DNA of 64,000 nucleotides from Photobacterium gaetbulicola Gung47 (GTDB lineage Bacteria > Pseudomonadota > Gammaproteobacteria > Enterobacterales > Vibrionaceae): assembly GCA_000940995.1 (NCBI GenBank), contig CP005974.1, forward strand, positions 1,426,001 to 1,490,000, given 5' to 3'. Position 1 is the stretch's first letter, and each line of letters opens with the position of its first letter. A program made the translations under genes and the position numbers. Below are positions 58,509 through 64,000 of this stretch, piece by piece. The notes under the pieces are model-generated. The model was not told the DNA's origin and did not search any database. It saw only the letters and a program-made list of their open reading frames with translations.

Positions 58509-59528
58509 ATGAAAAAAACACTTCTAGCAGTAGCAATCCCAGCAGTACTTTTCGCTCATTCTATTTCAGCCGCTGAAGTATACAAATCAGACGAAGGATT
58601 CGTTGATTTTTATGGTCAGCTTAGAACTCAGTTGGAAAAAAAAGAGGATAAGGATGTCACTCTAAATGCGGGTTCTTCAAGGGCCGGTGTACAGGCACAA
58701 TACTCCGTTACAGATTCTGTTGATGTATTTGGTAAAGTTGAATTTAGCCTTAACTTCACTGATGGCGAAGACTATGAAATGAAAAACCGTCTACACTTCG
58801 CCGGTGTAGATACAGACTTTGGTAAAATTACATTTGGTCGACAGTGGATCGTTTCAGATGATGTTGGTGTAGCTGATTATTCATACTTCAACGGTGGTTC
58901 AGGTAACTTATCAGGAATTCTCTCTGGAGGTCGCCATGATTCTTATATTAAGTACAACTATGAAGGCGAACAGTTCTGGTTAGCTGCTGGCTTTGGTCTT
59001 CCTGAAGACGATACAAACCAAGAGCTAGCTGAGCTTTATGTTGGTTCAAGCATCAATGGTTTCAGCTTCAACCTAGGTGGAGGTGTAAATACTGACAAAT
59101 CTGCTTCTGCTGTTGAACTAGAAAACACTTACTACGAAGCAACAGTTGATTACACCACAGGCCCATTCCTAATTGGTTTCACCTACTATACAAATGAGCT
59201 TAAAGACACAATCAGCGGACTTTCTATTGATGGGGATTCTTACACTGTAGCCGCTACTTACAGTTGGGCTGATAATGCTACCGCTTATGCTGGTTACGAG
59301 TATACAGAGCAGAAACTGAGTGTTGGTAGTCTAAGCGAAGACAGCACAGTAATTTATGTAGGTAGCGATTATCACTTCAATAGTTATGTGCGTGTATATG
59401 CCGAGTACGCCTATCTAGATGGTGCAACTTTGGGCTATACCAACAAAGAATCTGATAACACAGTAGAACCAGGATCACGTGCAGATGGTGATAACTACTT
59501 CGGAGTAGGCGCTCGCGTTTACTGGTAA
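58509..59528 (+). CDS. Gram-negative general porin (OmpU/OmpC-like)
   Basis: Outer-membrane trimeric porin of 339 residues. Signal peptide MKKTLLAVAIPAVLFAHSIS-A, mature N terminus AEVYKSDEGFVDFYGQL, alternating beta strands, the family segment RNRLHFAGVDTDFGKITFGRQW-type (here KNRLHFAGVDTDFGKITFG), and a C-terminal aromatic (GVGARVYW). No cysteines. GGTAAG precedes the start. Codon choice is more AT-rich than neighbours, normal for a highly expressed gene here. OmpU-, OmpC- or OmpH-type assignments cannot be separated by eye. Confidence 0.9.
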   Translation: MKKTLLAVAIPAVLFAHSISAAEVYKSDEGFVDFYGQLRTQLEKKEDKDVTLNAGSSRAGVQAQYSVTDSVDVFGKVEFSLNFTDGEDYEMKNRLHFAGVDTDFGKITFGRQWIVSDDVGVADYSYFNGGSGNLSGILSGGRHDSYIKYNYEGEQFWLAAGFGLPEDDTNQELAELYVGSSINGFSFNLGGGVNTDKSASAVELENTYYEATVDYTTGPFLIGFTYYTNELKDTISGLSIDGDSYTVAATYSWADNATAYAGYEYTEQKLSVGSLSEDSTVIYVGSDYHFNSYVRVYAEYAYLDGATLGYTNKESDNTVEPGSRADGDNYFGVGARVYW

Positions 59529-59561
59529 GCCTACCCAACGTTCATTGTCTTATTTATTTTT

Positions 59562-59586
59562 GCCCGGCCAAGTGTCGGGCTTTTTT
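59562..59586 (+). terminator. Rho-independent terminator after the porin gene
   Basis: GCCCG/CGGGC stem with nine-base loop followed by six T. Confidence 0.85.
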
Positions 59587-59631
59587 GTGCGTGTAAAGAA
59601 AAATGGCAAAGCTATATCAAGGAGGGAAAAT

Positions 59632-60027
59632 TCAATCAAACTTCTTGAGTTGCTGGTAGCACTTTCTCTCAGCGGCATTGAGCTCCATCATCAGGCGGTT
59701 GATATCGGCTTGTTGTTGCCTGAGTTTCTGTTGGCGCGACTGGATGGTATGGAGCATATGCTGCACCTGGGAAAGACTCTGGGATCCTGAGTCATAGAGC
59801 TGGAACAACTCTTGTATCTCCTGCAGGCTGAACCCCAGACGCTTACCGCGGAGGATCAGTATCAACCGGGCTCTGTCATGCCTCGAGAAGATCCTGGCCT
59901 TTCCTTGCCGTTGTGGACTGAGCAGCCCTTGATCCTCATAGAAGCGGATGCTGCGTAGGGTGACCGAAAACTCATCGGCGAGCGCTGATATGGTATAGGC
60001 CTCTTCTGGGTGGCTGCTATTGGACAT
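59632..60027 (-). CDS. MerR family transcriptional regulator, LiuR-like
   Basis: A 131-residue DNA-binding protein. The winged helix-turn-helix is at about residues 10-75 (YTISALADEFSVTLRSIRFYEDQGLLSPQRQG), followed by a long dimerisation coiled coil (SQVQHMLHTIQSRQQKLRQQQADINRL). The RLILILRGKRLGFSLQEIQEL text resembles LiuR, the regulator of leucine/isovalerate degradation in related bacteria. No liu genes are beside it, so target genes, if LiuR-type, must be elsewhere. No metal-binding cysteines. Confidence 0.87.
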   Translation of the reverse strand: MSNSSHPEEAYTISALADEFSVTLRSIRFYEDQGLLSPQRQGKARIFSRHDRARLILILRGKRLGFSLQEIQELFQLYDSGSQSLSQVQHMLHTIQSRQQKLRQQQADINRLMMELNAAERKCYQQLKKFD

Positions 60028-60140
60028 TATGACTTCCTGTGATGTTGCCTGTTTTCAGTTCGATCACTCCCTGATCTGGCCTGATGATTTCACAATACAA
60101 TGGCTATCACAAGTTTTTAACATGGTGCGGCGAAATAGCG

Positions 60141-60167
60141 AAGAAAAAGCCCCTCTACGAGGGGCTT
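60141..60167 (-). terminator. Rho-independent terminator on the minus strand
   Basis: AAGCCCCT/AGGGGCTT stem of 8 bp; on the minus strand TTTTTC follows. It must end a leftward transcript that starts between here and 60600. Confidence 0.88.
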
Positions 60168-60202
60168 GTTGTTGTCGTGCCTATCAAGCTGTGTTGATAC
60201 GC

Positions 60203-60292
60203 TTATTCCGCTTTTGGCTTGCGTGATGGTGGTACGTAGCCGTGGCGGACGCGGGAAGGACTTGGACGTGAGAAACAACCTGCTGGTCTCAT
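60203..60292 (-). CDS. Possible very small basic protein, 29 aa
   Basis: ORF starting MRPAGCFSRPSPSRVRHG and ending PSRKPKAE, rich in Pro, Arg and Ser. It is followed within 36 bases by a strong minus-strand terminator that no other gene explains. A GAGAG lies upstream of the ATG. It could equally be part of a non-coding RNA. No family recognised. Confidence 0.38.
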   Translation of the reverse strand: MRPAGCFSRPSPSRVRHGYVPPSRKPKAE

Positions 60293-60609
60293 ATTTTCTA
60301 ACTCTCAAGGGTAACGGAACGGGAACGGAATATGGCTTAAACCAAGGCTTTAGCCAACAAAACGATAGTAGCGTTAATGAGACGTGAGAGAAACGTATCA
60401 ACGTTGAAAAGTTCAGTGATGTGAGAACTTAATCTATTAGACATGTTTTATATAAAGTTTGGTTATTATAACTCAGTGCCTCTTCGCGGCATGGCAGGCA
60501 GGATAACGGATCCTGTGCCATAGTTAAATCTGTGCTAGGTGACAGGCTTCACTTGGTACAGTCTATCTGTTATGGGTCAATAGTGCTGTGGTTAACAGCG
60601 GAGGGTTCC

Positions 60610-60783
60610 ATGAAGCATAAAAGAATGTCAAACCGTCGTATCAAGCAAATGCTGGAAGATATCAATCACGATGGTCTATTTGATGAGGCTATTGGTAACG
60701 AGCACAACGCAATGGTGGAGGGCAAAGAACAATCAATCAATGAAGTGCCTCCGAACATAAACATGGATAGCGAGAATAAATAA
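60610..60783 (+). CDS. Small acidic protein, 57 aa, function unknown
   Basis: A 57-residue protein (MKHKRMSNRRIKQMLEDINH; ending INMDSENK) with a basic N terminus and acidic remainder. GGAGGG lies 4-9 bases before the ATG, and a terminator follows the stop at once, so it looks like a real single-gene unit. An upstream in-frame start at 60532 is not supported. The basic helix could bind nucleic acid; that is speculation. Confidence 0.68.
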   Translation: MKHKRMSNRRIKQMLEDINHDGLFDEAIGNEHNAMVEGKEQSINEVPPNINMDSENK

Positions 60784-60784
60784 G

Positions 60785-60809
60785 AAAGCGCCGCAAGGCG
60801 CTTTTTTTA
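60785..60809 (+). terminator. Rho-independent terminator after the 57-aa gene
   Basis: AAAGCGCC-GCAA-GGCGCTTT with seven T overlapping the stem end. Confidence 0.93.
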
Positions 60810-61210
60810 TAGGTAAAAGTCATATTTTTACACCTTTGTTATTGACATATTGAGTTGTTGTAAAAAATAGAAGAGATTTCTGCTGCTAATTTATGCAAAC
60901 TTACAATTATTTATTCAGTTTTTACTCTTTTTTGGCTCAATTGGCGGATTTTTCTCTTGATTTTGGATTTTGTGATAGATCTAGCTGCAACACAACTTTG
61001 AGCTAGGTGCTTATGCTAGCGGCATAGTGCTTATTAAGGATTATGTCGGTTTTTGTAATCAAAATGTGGCAAATTACTTCAATGCCTGATAATGTTTTGA
61101 CCAATTCTTCGGTTTGCTTTGTATTGTTTAGGATTAACGATGCGAATATTGTGAGATGGCACCGGCTGGAGAACGCAAGGACGTATCTAACGATGTATTG
61201 GAGTTAATGC
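60810..61210. other. oppA upstream region
   Basis: About 400 bases, AT-rich then mixed, without an ORF. It should contain the oppABCDF promoter and a long leader. I see no named riboswitch or clear operator. Confidence 0.4.
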
Positions 61211-62842
61211 ATGTATAAGAATAAAATCACCCAGGCGATTCTCCTGGGCGCTGGCATGGCTGTAGCGGCTACTTCTTTTTCTACTCTTGCTGCTGACGTG
61301 CCGGAAGGGGTAAAGCTTGCTGCCAAGCAAGAGTTGGTGCGTGGTAACGGTACGGAAGTTGCCTCGCTAGACCCACACAAAACGGAGGGTGTGCCTGAGT
61401 CACACGTTATCCGTGACCTGCTTGAAGGCTTGGTAAACCAAGATGAAAATGGTAACACTGTCCCTGGTGTTGCTGAGAGCTGGGAAACTACTGACAACCG
61501 CACATTTACATTCCACCTGCGCAAAGATGCTAAATGGTCCAACGGCGATCCTGTGACTGCCCACGACTTCGTGTACAGCTTCAAGCGTGCTGTTGATCCG
61601 GCGACGGCATCTCCGTATTCATGGTACCTGGAAATGACCACCATGAAGAACGCAGATGAAATCATCGCGGGTAAAGCCGACAAAGAAACTCTCGGCGTAT
61701 CAGCGAAAGACGATTACACACTGGTTGTTGAGCTTGAGCAAGCTGTTCCATACTTTGTTAAGATGATGGGCCACACTACGGTTAAGCCAGTAAACCGCAA
61801 GGTTGTCGAGAAGTTCGGCGACAACTGGACCAAGCCAGAAAACTTCGTGGGTAACGGCGCATACACCCTGGACAATTGGGTTGTGAACGAGCGTATCGTG
61901 TTAACTCGCAATGAGAACTACTGGGATAACGATAACACGGTTATCAACAAGGTTACTTTCCTGCCAATTGAAAATCAGGTAGCTGAAATGAACCGCTTCC
62001 TGGCGGGTGAGATCGATATTACCAACGAGCTGCCGAACGAGCACTTCCGTCGTCTTCAGAACCAGCACGCTGATTCTGTGTCTATCTCTGGTAACCTGTG
62101 TTCTTACTACTACGGCTTCAACAATGAAAAAGCGCCATTTAACGATGTGCGTGTTCGTAAGGCGCTATCTTACGCGATTGACCGTGATGTAGTGACCAAG
62201 GCACTGCTTGGCCAAGGCCAGAAGCCAGGCTACTTCCTGACGCCAGAAATCACTGCTAACTTCAATCCAGTGACGCCTGAGTATGGCCAGATGACGCAGA
62301 AAGAGCGTAACGCGAAAGCGAAAGAGCTGCTTGAGGAAGCCGGCTTTGGCCCAGGCAACCCGCTGAACTTCACCCTGCTTTACAACACGTCTGAAAACCA
62401 CAAGAAGATTGCAGTTGCGATTGCTTCTATGTGGAAGAAGAACCTGAACGTCACAGCTACGCTTGAGAACCAAGAGTGGAAAACGTACCTAGATACTCGT
62501 CGTCAGGGTAACTTCGACGTTACACGTGCAGGCTGGTGTGGTGACTACAACGAAGCATCAAGCTTCCTGTCACTGATGCAGAGCAACAACAGTTCTAACG
62601 ACCCTCGTTACAACAGCAAGGCATACGATGCGATCATGGCAAAAGCGCTGGAGTCCACTTCAGATGCAGAGCGTGAGCAGCTATACATCGAGGCTGAGCA
62701 GCTACTAGCCTCAGATATGCCAATTGCTCCTATCTACCAATATGTGAAAGCGCGTCTGGTTAACCCGAAAGTGGGTGGCTACCCTGCGAACAACGCAGAA
62801 GACAAGCTTTTCTCCAAAGATATGTACATCATTGCTGACTAA
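61211..62842 (+). CDS. oppA: OppA, periplasmic oligopeptide-binding protein
   Basis: Solute-binding protein that delivers oligopeptides to the Opp ABC importer; also used for cell-wall peptide recycling. The 543-residue protein has a signal peptide ending near TLAA, and the mature part starts DVPEGVKLAAKQELVRGNGTEVASLDPHK. Family text includes HLRKDAKWSNGDPVTAHDFVYSFKRAVDP, YTLDNWVVNERIVLTRNENYWD and RAGWCGDYNEASSFLSLM. GGAG precedes the ATG. First gene of oppABC(DF); a hairpin separates it from oppB, consistent with higher expression of the binding protein. Confidence 0.97.
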   Translation: MYKNKITQAILLGAGMAVAATSFSTLAADVPEGVKLAAKQELVRGNGTEVASLDPHKTEGVPESHVIRDLLEGLVNQDENGNTVPGVAESWETTDNRTFTFHLRKDAKWSNGDPVTAHDFVYSFKRAVDPATASPYSWYLEMTTMKNADEIIAGKADKETLGVSAKDDYTLVVELEQAVPYFVKMMGHTTVKPVNRKVVEKFGDNWTKPENFVGNGAYTLDNWVVNERIVLTRNENYWDNDNTVINKVTFLPIENQVAEMNRFLAGEIDITNELPNEHFRRLQNQHADSVSISGNLCSYYYGFNNEKAPFNDVRVRKALSYAIDRDVVTKALLGQGQKPGYFLTPEITANFNPVTPEYGQMTQKERNAKAKELLEEAGFGPGNPLNFTLLYNTSENHKKIAVAIASMWKKNLNVTATLENQEWKTYLDTRRQGNFDVTRAGWCGDYNEASSFLSLMQSNNSSNDPRYNSKAYDAIMAKALESTSDAEREQLYIEAEQLLASDMPIAPIYQYVKARLVNPKVGGYPANNAEDKLFSKDMYIIAD

Positions 62843-62867
62843 TAGCCAGCAAGAAGCATGATAATAA

Positions 62868-62898
62868 GCGCTGCTCTCGGGACGGGAGCAGTGCCCTT
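62868..62898 (+). terminator. Intercistronic hairpin between oppA and oppB
   Basis: GCGCTGCTC/GAGCAGTGC pairs over 9 bp (one G-U), followed by CCTTTC. Probably a partial terminator or 3' stabiliser that limits downstream opp expression. Confidence 0.55.
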
Positions 62899-62957
62899 TC
62901 TGGTTTTTCACGCCAGTATTTATTGACTGTCACAGACTAAAAAGAACGGTGGAGTTT

Positions 62958-63878
62958 ATGATTAAATTCATCGCAAAACGGATTTTTGAAGCAATACCAA
63001 CCCTGTTGGTGTTAATCACAATTTCCTTTTTCCTGATGCGCTTTGCACCAGGCAACCCATTTTCCAGCGAGCGTCCGCTTCCCCCGGAAGTGATGGCTAA
63101 CATCGAGGCCAAGTATGGTCTGGATAAGCCGGTATTCGAACAATACACCACGTACCTTGGCAATATTGTGCAAGGTGATTTCGGTCCTTCTTTCAAATAT
63201 AAAGATTTCACCGTCAACGAGCTGGTGTCTAAAGCCCTGCCGGTCTCGGCGAAAATCGGCTTCTTTGCCTTTATTTTTGCCTTGGTGATGGGGGTCACCG
63301 TCGGCACCATTGCCGCCTTGAAGCAAAACAGTTGGATAGACTACTGCATAATGTCGACGGCCATGGCCGGGGTGGTGATGCCGTCGTTTATTCTCGCCCC
63401 GGTATTGATCTATATCTTCTCGATTAACCTGGGCTGGCTACCCGCGGGGGGCTGGAACGACGGCGGCCTGAAATTTATGCTGTTGCCAATGATGGGGATG
63501 TCACTGCTGTACGTAGCAACGTTCGCCCGTATTACCCGTGGTAGCATGATCGAAACCCTCAATAGTAACTTCATCCGTACCGCTCGCGCCAAGGGCCTGA
63601 GCTACGGCTATATCATTATCAAGCACGCCCTGAAGCCTGCGTTGCTGCCAGTTGTTTCCTACATGGGTCCGGCTTTCGTCGGTATCATCACGGGTTCAGT
63701 CGTTATCGAAACCATTTTCGGCCTACCGGGTATCGGTAAGCTGTTTGTTAACGCCGCCTTTAACCGTGACTACTCTCTAGTATTGGGTATCACTATCCTG
63801 ATTGGTTCTTTGACCATTATTTTCAACGCCATTGTCGACATTGTACTGGCGTACATTGATCCGAAAATCCGTTACTAA
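62958..63878 (+). CDS. oppB: OppB, oligopeptide ABC transporter permease
   Basis: Inner-membrane permease of 306 residues, the same length as E. coli OppB and similar throughout (AIPTLLVLITISFFLMRFAPGNPF; RTARAKGLSYGYIIIKHALKPALLPVVSYMGPAFVGIITGS). Six membrane segments and the EAA-type cytoplasmic loop for contact with the ATPases are visible. ATG 62958 follows GGAG closely; the in-frame GTG at 62949 is less likely. oppC starts 12 bases later. Confidence 0.97.
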   Translation: MIKFIAKRIFEAIPTLLVLITISFFLMRFAPGNPFSSERPLPPEVMANIEAKYGLDKPVFEQYTTYLGNIVQGDFGPSFKYKDFTVNELVSKALPVSAKIGFFAFIFALVMGVTVGTIAALKQNSWIDYCIMSTAMAGVVMPSFILAPVLIYIFSINLGWLPAGGWNDGGLKFMLLPMMGMSLLYVATFARITRGSMIETLNSNFIRTARAKGLSYGYIIIKHALKPALLPVVSYMGPAFVGIITGSVVIETIFGLPGIGKLFVNAAFNRDYSLVLGITILIGSLTIIFNAIVDIVLAYIDPKIRY

Positions 63879-63890
63879 GGAGCCCAACCG

Positions 63891-64000
63891 ATGATGCTGA
63901 CTAAAAAAGAAAACGTAGAAGCGGTTGAGAATTTTTCCGAGCAATTGGAAATTGAAGGCCGTAGTTTGTGGCAGGATGCCCGCATCCGCTTTATGCGCAA
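63891..64000 (+). CDS. oppC: OppC, oligopeptide ABC transporter permease, N-terminal part
   Basis: The first 36 codons (MMLTKKENVEAVENFSEQLE, then GRSLWQDARIRFMR) match the E. coli OppC N terminus. The gene runs off the right edge. AAGGAG lies before the ATG. Confidence 0.95.
   Translation, partial: MMLTKKENVEAVENFSEQLEIEGRSLWQDARIRFMR

Larger units (their letters stand above)
60028..60609. other. Intergenic region between the MerR gene and a 57-aa gene
   Basis: Contains a minus-strand hairpin terminator (60141-60167) and a possible 29-aa ORF (60203-60292). The remaining part, 60293-60609, holds no recognisable gene; it is the likely promoter region of the 57-aa gene. Confidence 0.5.

Overview
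The window comes from a Vibrionaceae chromosome, most likely chromosome I of a Photobacterium-like species. The support is a luxO-luxU quorum-sensing pair with a Qrr-type small RNA, a fadL-volA lysophospholipid scavenging pair, a sodium-type flagellar motY, a complete rsx (rnf) operon ending in nth, and several gene orders shared with Vibrio cholerae or E. coli (uvrB-luxO-luxU-yvcK-moaA; ydjA-selD-topB beside sppA; yejK-yejL-yejM; oppABC). The genus is inference. Nearly all genes are core-type; the only clear mobile element is one group II intron.

Layout. 1-8.2 kb: 5' part of sppA, fadH behind a clear FadR operator, an 8-bp x 11 tandem repeat, and the nitroreductase-selD-selU-topB cluster. 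8.2-15.9 kb: a GAF-GGDEF cyclase, an SDR enzyme, a small lipoprotein, yejM/yejL/yejK and an unusual membrane protein with two Hpt domains. 16-22.3 kb: an anaerobic/nitrosative cluster, with a YgbA-like protein on the plus strand and hcp-nifJ-flavodoxin on the minus strand. The two transcription units carry an identical 14-base FNR-like site. 22.4-26.9 kb: an M20 peptidase with YjiG/YjiH membrane proteins and an NhaC antiporter. 27.7-30.2 kb: asd, sodB and grxD.

30.2-36.2 kb: a 1.9-kb group II intron sits directly after the grxD terminator and 14 bases from the end of volA; the fadL-volA pair follows. 36.2-45.5 kb: rnt, motY with a textbook sigma-28 promoter, a small exported protein, and nth/rsxEGDCBA, where RsxC has a nine-copy Ala/Lys-rich repeat tail. 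45.5-46.3 kb: a gene-free stretch with a perfect FNR box and an inverted pair of DnaA boxes. 46.3-57.2 kb: a lipoprotein 5'-nucleotidase, uvrB with a candidate LexA box, qrr with a sigma-54 promoter, luxO-luxU, yvcK, a stand-alone LON-domain protein, and moaACDE (no moaB) whose GTG start lies in a probable Moco riboswitch. 57.2-64 kb: a 7-bp x 9 repeat, an unknown protein, a porin, a LiuR-like MerR regulator, two small ORFs and the start of oppABC.

Themes that connect the genes: fatty-acid use (fadH, volA, fadL, FadR sites); low-potential electron flow and anaerobiosis (nifJ, flavodoxin, hcp, rsx); selenium use (selD, selU); and quorum-sensing phosphorelay (luxO, luxU, qrr). No CRISPR array, prophage, rRNA or tRNA gene was seen.
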